A stretch of DNA of 64,000 nt from Magnetospirillum sp. (GCA_027532905.1 JAPZUA010000007.1:1-64000), one strand, 5' to 3'; shown: positions 35,615 through 44,219, numbered from the stretch's first letter. The notes: generated by a model not told the origin, from the letters alone. Translations and numbers: made by a program.

Positions 35615-37639
35615 CTAGAAGCGATAGCTCATCGACATTTTCACATTGCGGCCGACCTCGTAAAAAAGCGGGCTCGGCGTCGAATTCCAGTTCGAGCGGC
35701 GGTAGAGCTTGTCGAATACGTTGTCGACGCCGACATCGAAGCGGAAATCCGCGAGTGCACCCTCTTCCGGGGCATAGGTGGCGAATACGTCGTGGACGGC
35801 GTATCCGCCGGTTGCCGCCGTGCCTGTCGGCACGCGCGTTTGCGGGCGCGCAAGGACCGTGCGCGCACCCACCAGCCAGCCGCTTTCAAGCCAACGTCGG
35901 CCCACTGTCGCCGTGAATTTGTCGGCCGGCGTGTCGGCCAGCGGTTGGCTTGTGCTGACATTTTGTCCGCGCAGGACGGTGGCGCCGAGCGCGCTGAAAT
36001 AGTTGCCCGAATCGTATCGCAATTCGGCTTCGGCACCCTGGATGCGGGCACTCGGCACGTTCGACGTGGTGGTCGTCGTCGAATTGACGGTCTCCTGAAT
36101 GTAGTCGCTGATGTCGTTGACGAAATACGCCGCGCGCGCGCGCAGGCGGTCGTTCGCGGCGAACACGTCGCTGAATTTCAGATTCGCGCCCGCCTCCTTG
36201 TTCGCCGCCGTCTCCGGCTTGAGGTTTGGATTGGGCACGAACACGTTGCCCGGAAAATGCGTGCCGCTCACGAAGCGCTCCGAGAGCGAAGGTACGCGGA
36301 ACGCTTCGGCGTAGCTCAGATAGGGGGCGAACCACGGTGTGGCTTGGAAGGCGATGCTGGCCTTCGGCGAGAATCGACTTTCGTCCTTCGTCGTCGAATT
36401 GTTGTCGGCCTCCTGCTTGAACGAGTCGAAGCGCAGGCCCGGCGTGAAGGTGACGCGCTTGAAGAGTTCGATTTCGTTCTGCACGAAGGCGCCGAGGATG
36501 GATTGCGTTGCGCCGGGATACTCGGTGCGCGGCGCGCCATTTCGCGTCGAACGCTGGGTATCGCGGTAGCCGTCGAGCCCGAATGTCAGCGCCTGGGCGT
36601 CGAACGCGCCGAGGGCGAAACGCGCCGTGTTCTGCAGATCGAAGCCGTTCGTCGCCAAACCCGTCTCGTCGAAGCGCGCGGCTGCACCCGGCACGCGCTT
36701 CTCGGAGATGTCGACTTCGTTGCGGTACACGGCAAGCTTCGCGTCGACCAACGGCGAACTTGCCGACGCATAGCCCCAATTGACCACATAGGATCGCTGG
36801 AGGGTGTCGCGGTCGGCGATGACGAGGTTCGACGTGCCGCCGGCATTCGCTTCGGTCGGCAGAGTATGGTCGTTGCGGAACTGGACTGTCGAAATGCCGA
36901 GCGTATGGCCGTTGCGCTCGAGCTTGCCCTTCAGAAGACCGCTCCAGATCTCGTCGCCCGACCAGGGTATCTCGGTCGAGTTCGCGTCTTCCAAATTGCC
37001 GTTGCTGCGCCGCGAGATATTGCCGACGATCTGGGCGCCGTCGTTGCGGACCGCCCCGGTCAGGCTTGCCAAGCGCTGCGAATTGTTGGTCTGGTAGCCG
37101 ATCTTCGCGCGGCCGCCGATGGTCGCACCTTGCTTGAGAACGTCTTCGGCGTCGATCGTGCGCAGATTGACGGCCCCGCCGAGCGCGCCGCTGCCGTACA
37201 GCACCGAGCTCGGTCCGCGCACAACGTCGACCTGCTTCAAGAGATCGCTGTCGACGAACATGCGACCGCGATGGCCGGAAGAAAAATTGTTCCGCACGCC
37301 GTCGAGCCGTAGCACGACGCGCTCGTCGCCGAGACCGCGTACCGACACCTGCTTCGCCGAGTTACGCGGCACGCCGCTCACATCGACCCCGGTCATGTCC
37401 TTGAGCAGATCGTCGATGCTTTGCCCTTGGCGCTGCTCGATCTCCTCGCGCTCGACGACCGAAACCGCCGCGGGCGTGTCGCCGGCAACACGCGGCGTAC
37501 GCGTGGCCGAACTTGTGACCGCATCGAGCGGCGTTGCAGGAAGGGTGGTCTGGGCGGGAAGCGCGGTTTGGGCATGGGCGGCGCCGGCGAAAACGGCAGC
37601 GCCGACGACGATCGCGGGAATGCAGGAAAGATGGGCCAA
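35615..37639 (-). CDS. hmuR: TonB-dependent haem/haemoglobin outer-membrane receptor
   Basis: A 674-residue outer-membrane gated channel. It has a signal peptide (IPAIVVGAAVFAGAAHAQ) and a TonB-box-like stretch (LDAVTSSATRTP). The plug domain shows LLKDMTGVDVSGVPRNSAKQVSVRGLGDERVVLRLDGV in sequence and VRGPSSVLYGSGALGGAVN, then a 22-strand barrel ends in SMSYRF with the terminal phenylalanine. It fits the haemoglobin/haem receptor subfamily. The stop abuts the tonB start. hemP lies 93 bases upstream, and a possible iron box precedes hemP. Confidence 0.94.
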   Translation of the reverse strand: MAHLSCIPAIVVGAAVFAGAAHAQTALPAQTTLPATPLDAVTSSATRTPRVAGDTPAAVSVVEREEIEQRQGQSIDDLLKDMTGVDVSGVPRNSAKQVSVRGLGDERVVLRLDGVRNNFSSGHRGRMFVDSDLLKQVDVVRGPSSVLYGSGALGGAVNLRTIDAEDVLKQGATIGGRAKIGYQTNNSQRLASLTGAVRNDGAQIVGNISRRSNGNLEDANSTEIPWSGDEIWSGLLKGKLERNGHTLGISTVQFRNDHTLPTEANAGGTSNLVIADRDTLQRSYVVNWGYASASSPLVDAKLAVYRNEVDISEKRVPGAAARFDETGLATNGFDLQNTARFALGAFDAQALTFGLDGYRDTQRSTRNGAPRTEYPGATQSILGAFVQNEIELFKRVTFTPGLRFDSFKQEADNNSTTKDESRFSPKASIAFQATPWFAPYLSYAEAFRVPSLSERFVSGTHFPGNVFVPNPNLKPETAANKEAGANLKFSDVFAANDRLRARAAYFVNDISDYIQETVNSTTTTTSNVPSARIQGAEAELRYDSGNYFSALGATVLRGQNVSTSQPLADTPADKFTATVGRRWLESGWLVGARTVLARPQTRVPTGTAATGGYAVHDVFATYAPEEGALADFRFDVGVDNVFDKLYRRSNWNSTPSPLFYEVGRNVKMSMSYRF

Positions 37640-37732
37640 CGCAGGACTCCTCGGATTTTGAGAGGACCTTGGCTGGCTGACGGCTTCCGATTTGGAAGGG
37701 CTTGCTTGCTAGGTTTGGAATTTCGTTCGGTG

Positions 37733-37912
37733 CTATTTTGTCAGCAGCAATTTTCCGTTGCCGGTGATGCGCAGTCGGTAGTCGACGTCGAAATGACGAA
37801 TCACGAGCTCCTTGGCATCGCCAAACAGATCGCCGCTGGCAACGCGCTTTGCCTCGGTCGTTGCGTGCGCAGCAAGTTGGAGACGCGTCCGGTTTTCGTT
37901 CGTTTGCACCAT
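37733..37912 (-). CDS. hemP: Haemin uptake protein HemP
   Basis: A small protein of 59 residues of the HemP/HmuP group, which is needed for expression of haem-uptake genes in several bacteria. The C-terminal signature is plain: DLFGDAKELVIRHFDVDYRLRITGNGKLLLTK read in sequence (about residues 27-59). ATG at 37912 (MVQTNENRTRLQ) was preferred over a TTG four codons upstream. It is the first gene of hemP-hmuR-tonB-hmuSTUV, 93 bases before hmuR. Confidence 0.9.
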   Translation of the reverse strand: MVQTNENRTRLQLAAHATTEAKRVASGDLFGDAKELVIRHFDVDYRLRITGNGKLLLTK

Positions 37913-37951
37913 CACAACGGACAAATAGCGCAGCTCGATCTTAATTGCAAG

Positions 37952-37966
37952 TGATTCGCATTCTCA
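37952..37966. promoter_or_regulatory. Possible iron-responsive (Fur-type) box upstream of hemP
   Basis: On the minus strand this reads TGAGAATGCGAATCA, matching the 7-1-7 Fur core TGATAATNATTATCA at 10 of 14 fixed positions. It lies 40 bases before the hemP ATG, in the divergent region shared with the lysR gene. Binding by Fur, or by another iron regulator such as Irr or RirA, is expected for a haem operon but not shown. Confidence 0.55.
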
Positions 37967-38019
37967 TAATTCCGTCCCTTTTCCAACTTTCGCGCGGCAC
38001 CTGTTAGACTGCGGCCGCC

Positions 38020-38976
38020 ATGGATCGTTTTGTTTCGCTCAAAGCCTTTGTCGCCGTCGTCAATACAGGTTCGTTTGCGGCGGCGGCGGCCAAGCTCGGC
38101 CTGTCGCGCGCGATGACCACGAAACACATCCAAACACTCGAAGAAACGCTCGGCGCCCGCCTGCTGAACCGCACCACGCGGCGCCTTGCATTGACCGAAG
38201 CTGGGCGCGCCTTCCATGCCCGCAGCGAGCGCATCCTGGCCGACCTCGAAGAGGCCGAAGCTGCCGTCGGCGACGCGACCGCAATACCCAAGGGACTGCT
38301 GCGCGTGGCCGCCCCAATGTCGTTCGGCGTGCTGCATCTGGGGACCGCCATCGCCGACTTCATGTGCGCATGTCCGGAAATGGCCGTCGAATTGCTGCTC
38401 AACGACCGCACGGTCGATCTGATCGAAGAAGGCGTGGACGTGGCCGTGCGCATCGGCCGGCTTGCGGACTCCTCGCTGATCGCCAAGCGCATCGCGCCCG
38501 CGCGCATCGCCCTTTGTGCCGCACCCGAATATCTTGTACGCCACGGCACGCCCGCAACGCCCGAAGATCTCGTCAAACACGCGTGCCTCGAATACACACT
38601 CGCCGCCCGCGGTCAGGAATGGGCCTTTGTCGATGCAGAAGGGCGCAGCAAAACGGTGCGCGTCGCGGGGCCACTAAAAGCCAACAACGGCGAAGTGCTG
38701 ATGGCGGCCGCGCTTGCTGGGCGCGGCATTGCGTATCTCCCGACATTCATGACAGGGGCGCATCTGGCGGCCGGACGACTGGTACGCGTCCTCGCACCGG
38801 CATGGCAGCCTGAGGACATCGCGATCTTCGCGGTCTATCCGCCGACGCGCCATCTCTCGGCCAAGGTGCGGCGCTTCGTCGATTTTCTCGGCGATCGCTT
38901 TGCCGCACCGGCTTGGGACGCCGAAGCCGAGATCGCCGCGCGGCCGACCAAGCGCGCCGCTGGCGGCCGCAAATAA
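38020..38976 (+). CDS. LysR-type transcription regulator
   Basis: A 318-residue LysR-family regulator. The N-terminal winged helix shows MDRFVSLKAFVAVVNTGSFAAAAAKLGLSRAMTTKHIQTLEETLGARLLNRTTRRLALTEAG in sequence (residues 1-62), of the CrgA/DsdC-like group. The effector domain follows, with GLLRVAAPMSFGVLHLG and VDVAVRIGRLADSSLIAKRI. It is divergent from the haem operon and 105 bases before doxX, which may be its target; the effector is unknown. Confidence 0.93.
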   Translation: MDRFVSLKAFVAVVNTGSFAAAAAKLGLSRAMTTKHIQTLEETLGARLLNRTTRRLALTEAGRAFHARSERILADLEEAEAAVGDATAIPKGLLRVAAPMSFGVLHLGTAIADFMCACPEMAVELLLNDRTVDLIEEGVDVAVRIGRLADSSLIAKRIAPARIALCAAPEYLVRHGTPATPEDLVKHACLEYTLAARGQEWAFVDAEGRSKTVRVAGPLKANNGEVLMAAALAGRGIAYLPTFMTGAHLAAGRLVRVLAPAWQPEDIAIFAVYPPTRHLSAKVRRFVDFLGDRFAAPAWDAEAEIAARPTKRAAGGRK

Positions 38977-39018
38977 TTTCTGATCAAGAAACAATTAATT
39001 GAAATCAATCTGTATTAT
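38977..39018. promoter_or_regulatory. Palindromes between lysR and doxX
   Basis: Right after the lysR stop, TTTCT (38977-38981) and AGAAA (38987-38991) flank a 5-base centre. The 10-base palindrome CAATTAATTG (38992-39001) follows. TATTAT at 39013-39018 could be a -10 box for doxX. The AT-rich cluster differs sharply from its surroundings and may be an operator for the adjacent regulator. Confidence 0.4.
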
Positions 39019-39081
39019 CAATTCGGCAGCCACAGCGCATTGTCCGTTCATCGCAACACCCACTTCCAACGGAGATTTCCG

Positions 39082-39516
39082 ATGAACGACACAGCCAATG
39101 CCGCCAACGCCGCCTATGCCGCCCTCCTGCTGCGCGTCAGCATGGGCGTCCTGTTTCTCGCCCATGCGGGCCTCAAGCTTTTCGTCTTCACGATGCCCGG
39201 TACGGTCGGCTTTTTCGAATCGATCGGCTATCCCGCCATCGTCGCCTATCTCGTCGTCGGCGGCGAATTGCTCGGCGGTGCCGCTTTGATCGCGGGCATC
39301 CAAGTGCGCCTCGTCTCAGCCGCCTTGATCCCGATCATGCTCGGCGCCCTGCTCGTGCATCTGCCCAATGGCTGGGTGTTCTCGGCAGCCAATGGCGGCT
39401 GGGAGTTCCCGGCGCTTTGGACGGTGCTGCTGGTCGTGCAGGCCTTGCTGGGTGCGGGTGCGTACGCCGTGCGCCTGCCCTTCCTGCCCGAGATCGGTGC
39501 GCCCAAGGCCGCCTGA
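39082..39516 (+). CDS. DoxX family membrane protein
   Basis: A 144-residue DoxX-type protein with four membrane helices. Motifs are LLLRVSMGVLFLAHAGLKLF near residue 15, then GFFESIGYPAIVAYLVVGGELLGGAALIAG, and a final hydrophobic stretch. DoxX proteins are linked to thiosulfate:quinone reduction in archaea and to redox stress in bacteria; the role here is unknown. ATG at 39082 follows GGAGA. A strong terminator follows the gene, so it forms a single-gene transcript, possibly under the adjacent LysR regulator. Confidence 0.92.
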   Translation: MNDTANAANAAYAALLLRVSMGVLFLAHAGLKLFVFTMPGTVGFFESIGYPAIVAYLVVGGELLGGAALIAGIQVRLVSAALIPIMLGALLVHLPNGWVFSAANGGWEFPALWTVLLVVQALLGAGAYAVRLPFLPEIGAPKAA

Positions 39517-39539
39517 AGCAAATCCGAACGCCACGAACG

Positions 39540-39580
39540 GCCGATGCGCGGAAACCCGCGCATCGGCTGTTTTCGTTTGT
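39540..39580 (+). terminator. Rho-independent terminator after doxX
   Basis: A 12-bp perfect stem (GCCGATGCGCGG, 39540-39551, with CCGCGCATCGGC, 39556-39567) with loop AAAC is followed by the T-rich stretch TGTTTTCGTTTG. It lies 24 bases after the doxX stop and separates doxX from the FAH-family gene. Confidence 0.92.
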
Positions 39581-39638
39581 ACACATCCGGTGCTAACGTC
39601 TCGCCCGTCACGACAAAAAAAGCGGGAGAGACTCCACC

Positions 39639-40484
39639 ATGAAATTGCTGCGATACGGCAACCCGGGCCACGAAAAGCCCGGCATGCTCGATGCCAAAGG
39701 CCAGCTGCGCGATCTGTCGCAAGTCTGCCACGACATTGCTGGCGAAACCCTGTCGCCGGCCGGCCTTGCCCGGCTTGCCAAAATCGATCCCGCCAGCCTG
39801 CCGCTCGTGGCGGGCAATCCGCGCTTGGGCGCATGTGTGTCGGGGATCGGCAAATTCATCTGCATCGGCCTCAACTATGCCGACCATGCGGCAGAATCGG
39901 GCCTGACCGTACCGCCGGAGCCGGTGCTGTTCCTCAAAGCCACGAGTGCGGTATGCGGCCCCAACGACGCCGTGATCATTCCGCGTGGTTCGATCAAGAC
40001 CGATTGGGAAGTCGAGCTCGGCGTGGTGATCGGTACGGCCGGCAAATACATCGACGAAGCCAAAGCGCTCGACCATGTCGCGGGCTATTGCGTGATCAAC
40101 GACGTGTCGGAGCGCGAGTTCCAGATCGAGCGCGCGGGCCAATGGGACAAGGGCAAAGGCTGCGACACGTTCGGCCCCACGGGCCCGTGGCTCGTGACCA
40201 AGGATGAAATCCCCGACCCGCAAGCGCTCGGCATGTGGCTCGACGTGGACGGCAAGCGCTACCAGAACGGCAGCACCAAGACGATGGTCTACGGCGTTGC
40301 GTTCCTGGTCGCGTATCTGTCGAAATTCTTCACGCTCCATCCGGGCGACGTGATCTCGACAGGCACGCCGCCGGGCGTGGGCATGGGCCAGAAGCCGCAA
40401 GTCTATCTGAAGGCGGGCCAGACGATGAAACTCGGCATCGACGGGCTCGGCACGCAGACCCAGCTGACGATCGCCGACATTTAA
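39639..40484 (+). CDS. Fumarylacetoacetate hydrolase family protein
   Basis: A 281-residue FAH-superfamily enzyme. The metal site is built from IGLNYADHAAESG, then PVLFLKATSAVCGPND, and the acidic ligands in DWEVELGVVIG, followed by YCVINDVSEREFQ and STGTPPGVGMG. Family members act as acylpyruvate hydrolases, decarboxylases or ureidoglycolate lyase; the specific substrate cannot be given. A ribosome-binding site (GGGAGAG) lies before ATG. The gene stands alone between a terminator and the convergent ftsB-like gene, 6 bases from its end. Confidence 0.9.
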   Translation: MKLLRYGNPGHEKPGMLDAKGQLRDLSQVCHDIAGETLSPAGLARLAKIDPASLPLVAGNPRLGACVSGIGKFICIGLNYADHAAESGLTVPPEPVLFLKATSAVCGPNDAVIIPRGSIKTDWEVELGVVIGTAGKYIDEAKALDHVAGYCVINDVSEREFQIERAGQWDKGKGCDTFGPTGPWLVTKDEIPDPQALGMWLDVDGKRYQNGSTKTMVYGVAFLVAYLSKFFTLHPGDVISTGTPPGVGMGQKPQVYLKAGQTMKLGIDGLGTQTQLTIADI

Positions 40485-40490
40485 ACGCGA

Positions 40491-40817
40491 TCAGCGGCGA
40501 TTGGCGGGCGCTTCCAAGATCACGAGTTCGTCGGGGCGCGTGAAATTGAGAAGTGCCCGCGTCTGCTCGTCGAGCATGTCGGGGTCGAGCGAGTCCGAAC
40601 GCATCAGCGCCACGCGTTTTTCGAGGGCGACGCGCTCGGCGCGCACGTCGTCGAGATGCGCGCGCGCGATCTCGACCTGCTCGGCCAAACGCACATAGGC
40701 GTAGATGCCCCGCTCGCCTTCGAAGCTGTGATAGGCGAAATACCCGACCACGCAGAACCCCAAAACGGGGCCCACGGCGGCTTGCAGGCTTCGCATGAGG
40801 GCGGGCACAAATCGCAT
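40491..40817 (-). CDS. FtsB/DivIC-type septum formation protein
   Basis: A 108-residue single-pass membrane protein. After a short cytoplasmic start (MRFVPALMRSLQAA), a hydrophobic helix (VGPVLGFCVVGYFAYHSF) leads to a coiled coil (LAEQVEIARAHLDDVRAERVALEKRVALMR). The C-terminal segment DPDMLDEQTRALLNFTRPDELVIL is the recognisable FtsB/DivIC signature in alphaproteobacteria. It is expected to act in the divisome. In many relatives it lies between eno and pdhA; here it is separated from both and follows a TRAP permease gene. Confidence 0.88.
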   Translation of the reverse strand: MRFVPALMRSLQAAVGPVLGFCVVGYFAYHSFEGERGIYAYVRLAEQVEIARAHLDDVRAERVALEKRVALMRSDSLDPDMLDEQTRALLNFTRPDELVILEAPANRR

Positions 40818-40909
40818 CGCGACTCGCAGCGAATCATGCAGCGACTCGACGCGTCAACCGTTTATTAAGGAGCGCTCGCCAAGCGATTCAGAAGATTCGG
40901 GTTTTTCGT

Positions 40910-43078
40910 TTAGCCCGGAAGTGCCGTGCCCGTGCGGCGCGCCAAAAATTGGCGAAATAGCACAGGCGCCGCAAGCACCGCTCCCAGTGCGGCACCCGAC
41001 GCCGAGCCCGCGATGATGGGCAAGGCAGCGAGGCCGAGCAGCACCCGCTCCCATTTGGCGAGCGGTGCGAGCATCCAGCCCGCGAACGACGCCGACAGCA
41101 ACGTGACGCTCGCCAGGCATGTCGACGACGCCATCAGGAACTTGAGCCACGTGAAATCCGGCACCATGACCAGGATCGAAGGCGAGAACACGAACACGAA
41201 CGGCACCATGATTTTGCCGAGTGCGAGCCGGAAGGCCGTGTTGCCGGTGCGGAACGGATCGGCCCCCGCCATGCTCGCGCCTGCATAGGCGGCGATCGCC
41301 ACCGGCGGCGTGATGTCGGCCAGAACGCCGTAGTAGAAAACGAAGAAGTGGGCGACGAGCGGTGTCACACCCAGCATGCCCAGGGCCGGAGTGGCGACCG
41401 TGACCATGATGATGTAGGTCGCCGTCGTCGGCACGCCGCAGCCCAGCATGATGCACACGACCGCCGTCAGCAGCAGCGTGAAGAACAGCGTGGCGGCCTT
41501 CACCTCGACGAGGGCAATGGGCAAGATGTCGACGAGTGCGCGCGCCCATTGCTCGGCCAACGACGTGACGATCCACGAGATTTTGAAGCCCACGCCCGTC
41601 AGCGTGACCACACCAACGATGATGCCGACGGTTGCCGCCGCCGCCCCCACGCCGATCGCGTATTTGGCGCCGAGCACGAAGGCATCGACAATCCCGGCGG
41701 CAAGGCGTCGCCCCTCGGTGCCGCGGCTCAAAATGCCGTGCGCGATCGCGGCGGCGCACAGCAACGCGGCTGCGAAATTGACGCCGGGCACGCGGAGCAA
41801 CTCGCTGGGCGCCGCCACGATCATGAACAGCCCGAACACCAGGGCCGTTGGTCTGCGCCACCGTGCTAGGCCGACGATGAGGCAACCCGTGATGCCCCAG
41901 AACGCCGCGAGATATGGCGTGTAGCCGTTGAACAGCACGAGCACCAGCGCCACCAAAGGCGCCAAAGCGGGCCAATCCTCCGCAAACACGTCGCGCAGTT
42001 TCGGGATTTCGGCATCGGTGAGGCCGCGCATGCCCGAGCGTTTGGCCTCGAAATGCACCTGCATCAGCACGCCAAAAAAATGCACGAAGGCCGGGAAGAT
42101 CGCGGCGATGACGATGGTCGAATAAGGCAGATTCAGAAACTCGACCATCAGGAAGGCGGCAGCACCCATGATCGGCGGCGTGATCTGCCCGCCGGTCGCG
42201 GCGGTCGATTCGACGGCGGCGGCAAAATGCCGCTGGTAGCCAAGCCGGATCATCATCGGGATGGTGAGCGAACCGACCGTCACCGTGTTGGCCACCGACG
42301 AGCCCGACAGCATGCCGAACATTGCCGAGCCAAAAATCGAAATCTTCGCAGGACCGCCGGCAAAGCGCCCGGCCCCCGCCGCCGCCACGCCCAGGAACAG
42401 CCGGCCAAGGCCGATGCGCGTCGCGAGCACGCCGAACAGCACGAAATGGAACACGTATGTGGCAACCACGCCCAAGGCCACGCCGTACACGCCCTGGCTC
42501 GTGAGATAAAGATGGTTGATAAGCGTGCTCCAGGTCGCACCCGGATGCAGGAAGATGCCCGGGAACCACGTACCGAAAATTGCATAGACCATCGCGAACA
42601 TGGCGATCAGCGGCAAACCCCAGCCGATCGCACGCCGCGTGGCCTCGATCATCAGCAGAACGGTGAGCGAGCCCATCGCAACGTCGAGCGGCGACGGGTT
42701 GCCGACGCGGAACACGAGGTCTTCGAAAATATACGGCACGTAGAGGCTTGAGATTGCCGCAGCGGCGGCCATTAGCCAGTCGTAGATCGGAATGCCGCCG
42801 GGGCGCAGCAAGCTGCCGTCGTGCAATGTGCGCCCATCGCTGTGACGTGCCGAAAACACCAGGAAGATGAGGCCCAGCACGAACGCAAGATGGATGCCGC
42901 GATGCGTGACCTCGCGCAGCAGCCCGAACCCGGCCGTGTAGTAGTGGAAGAACGACAGGATTAGCAGCAACGCGCCGACAAACAGCCCGGTTCCGCCGGG
43001 CAGTTTGCGGAACTGCATCTCGGGATCGAGTTCTTCTTCGAGGCGCGCGAGTTCGTCGACGGTCGGCTGTTTGTGCAT
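40910..43078 (-). CDS. TRAP transporter permease, fused small and large subunits
   Basis: A 722-residue TRAP permease in which the small (DctQ-like) and large (DctM-like) membrane subunits are one chain with some 16-18 helices, as usual for TAXI-type TRAP systems. Typical sequences are GGPAKISIFGSAMFGMLSGSSVANTVTVGS (substrate/ion region), TAATGGQITPPIMGAAAF, and later GCGVPTTATYI and YYGVLADITPPVAIAA. The ATG at 43078 (MHKQPTVDEL) was chosen over an upstream frame that runs into a hairpin. It follows its binding-protein gene after 79 bases. The substrate is unknown. Confidence 0.94.
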   Translation of the reverse strand: MHKQPTVDELARLEEELDPEMQFRKLPGGTGLFVGALLLILSFFHYYTAGFGLLREVTHRGIHLAFVLGLIFLVFSARHSDGRTLHDGSLLRPGGIPIYDWLMAAAAAISSLYVPYIFEDLVFRVGNPSPLDVAMGSLTVLLMIEATRRAIGWGLPLIAMFAMVYAIFGTWFPGIFLHPGATWSTLINHLYLTSQGVYGVALGVVATYVFHFVLFGVLATRIGLGRLFLGVAAAGAGRFAGGPAKISIFGSAMFGMLSGSSVANTVTVGSLTIPMMIRLGYQRHFAAAVESTAATGGQITPPIMGAAAFLMVEFLNLPYSTIVIAAIFPAFVHFFGVLMQVHFEAKRSGMRGLTDAEIPKLRDVFAEDWPALAPLVALVLVLFNGYTPYLAAFWGITGCLIVGLARWRRPTALVFGLFMIVAAPSELLRVPGVNFAAALLCAAAIAHGILSRGTEGRRLAAGIVDAFVLGAKYAIGVGAAAATVGIIVGVVTLTGVGFKISWIVTSLAEQWARALVDILPIALVEVKAATLFFTLLLTAVVCIMLGCGVPTTATYIIMVTVATPALGMLGVTPLVAHFFVFYYGVLADITPPVAIAAYAGASMAGADPFRTGNTAFRLALGKIMVPFVFVFSPSILVMVPDFTWLKFLMASSTCLASVTLLSASFAGWMLAPLAKWERVLLGLAALPIIAGSASGAALGAVLAAPVLFRQFLARRTGTALPG

Positions 43079-43098
43079 GTTCGGGGCAACGCCTTGAT

Positions 43099-43138
43099 CC
43101 CCTCCCCCGGCTGTCCAACGAAAGGGCCGAGGGAGGGG
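43099..43138 (-). other. Intercistronic hairpin between TAXI and TRAP genes
   Basis: CCCCTCCCCCGG (43099-43110) and CCGAGGGAGGGG (43127-43138) pair with one mismatch around a 16-base loop. No T-run follows on the minus strand, so it is not a simple terminator. It may protect or partly end the binding-protein mRNA, giving more binding protein than permease, or be a dispersed palindromic repeat. Confidence 0.6.
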
Positions 43139-43157
43139 CAACGAGAAACAACAGCCG

Positions 43158-44132
43158 TTACGTCATCAAGCCCGCTTCTTTGTAGAAGCGCGCAGCCCCT
43201 TCATGCAGCGGTACGCCCAAAAGGCCGCTCAAGGCGGTGGCTTTCTGGATCGACTTGCCCTTGGCGTGGCCGGCATCGAGGGCCGCACGCGTCTTGTCGC
43301 TCCACAGCGCCTTGGTCACGAGATAGACAAGTGCTGCCGGGATCTTCGACGACGTGACCCAGTGCGCACCCACTGCCACGGTCTTCACGGCACCGACGTC
43401 TTTGTACGTCCCCGCCGGGATTTCGTCGGCGGCAAAAAACGGGAAATCCTTGGTGAGCTTCTCGGCGCCCGCACCCACGATCGGCAGAATGTCGATGCCC
43501 GAGCCCGTCGAAGCGAGTTCCGAGATCGCAGCCGCCGGATAGCCGCCGGTGAAGAAGAACGCATCGACCGAGCCGTCCTTCATTTTTTCGGCCGCTTGGT
43601 TGGGCTTCAGATATTCGGCCGACACGTCGCGCTCGCCGATGCCGTAGGCACCCAGGATGGCCTTCGCGTTCACGAGCGTGCCCGAGCCCGGCTCGTCGAG
43701 CGAAACCTTTTTGCCGCGCAGATCGGCGAAGCTCTTCACGTTCGAGGCCTTGCGCACCACGAGATGAACGGACTCAGGATAGAGATTGGCGATCGAGCGC
43801 AGCTCTTGGATGCGCGGCTTGCCTTCGAAAATCCCGGTGCCGCTATAGGCCCAGAAGGCGACATCGGCCTGGGTGAAGCCGGACTCAGCCGCACCGCTAA
43901 CGATCGCGTTCACGTTGGCGACCGACCCGTTGCTCGCCACGGCCGTCGAAATCACCTGCGGCGGTGTCGAGATCGCGTTGGCGATCAGGCCGCCGATCGG
44001 ATAGTAGGTGCCGGCCGTGCCGCCCGTGCCGATGCGGAAAAAGGCCGGGGCTTGGGCAAAAGCACTCGACCCGGCGAATGCAAACGAACCCGTGAGGGCA
44101 AGAGCAGCGCGACGCGTAAGCTGGACGGACAT
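43158..44132 (-). CDS. TAXI-family TRAP substrate-binding protein
   Basis: A 324-residue exported binding protein. The N-terminus has a signal peptide with a twin-arginine-like patch (LTRRAALALTGSFAFAGSSAFAQ), and the mature part begins FFRIGTGGTAGTYYPIGGLIANAIS, the TAXI hallmark. Later stretches include SFADLRGKKVSLDEPGSGT and a KDGSVDAFFFTGGYP motif. It delivers a substrate, often a small organic acid or glutamate-like compound, to the fused TRAP permease encoded downstream. The SD lies inside an inverted repeat. Confidence 0.94.
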   Translation of the reverse strand: MSVQLTRRAALALTGSFAFAGSSAFAQAPAFFRIGTGGTAGTYYPIGGLIANAISTPPQVISTAVASNGSVANVNAIVSGAAESGFTQADVAFWAYSGTGIFEGKPRIQELRSIANLYPESVHLVVRKASNVKSFADLRGKKVSLDEPGSGTLVNAKAILGAYGIGERDVSAEYLKPNQAAEKMKDGSVDAFFFTGGYPAAAISELASTGSGIDILPIVGAGAEKLTKDFPFFAADEIPAGTYKDVGAVKTVAVGAHWVTSSKIPAALVYLVTKALWSDKTRAALDAGHAKGKSIQKATALSGLLGVPLHEGAARFYKEAGLMT

Positions 44133-44141
44133 TGGCGATCT

Positions 44142-44180
44142 CCTTCGAAGTCGTATTGTACGACTGTTTTGTGTCGAAGG
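44142..44180 (-). promoter_or_regulatory. Structured leader covering the SD of the TAXI gene
   Basis: Outer arms CCTTCGA (44142-44148) and TCGAAGG (44174-44180) flank an inner hairpin GTCGTA/TACGAC (44150-44155 with 44159-44164). On the mRNA the outer 3' arm overlaps the SD AAGGAG (44140-44145), 7 bases before ATG. Pairing would hide the SD, so translation may be controlled, or the dyad may be a protein operator. Confidence 0.5.
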
Positions 44181-44219
44181 ATCGTGACCAATCGAGCGCC
44201 GCAGCGCAAGCAGAACCTC

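Noticed and set aside
43158-44132. TAXI protein as a glutamate-specific receptor
   Set aside because: Some TAXI proteins bind glutamate, but nothing in this sequence fixes the ligand, so no substrate is given.
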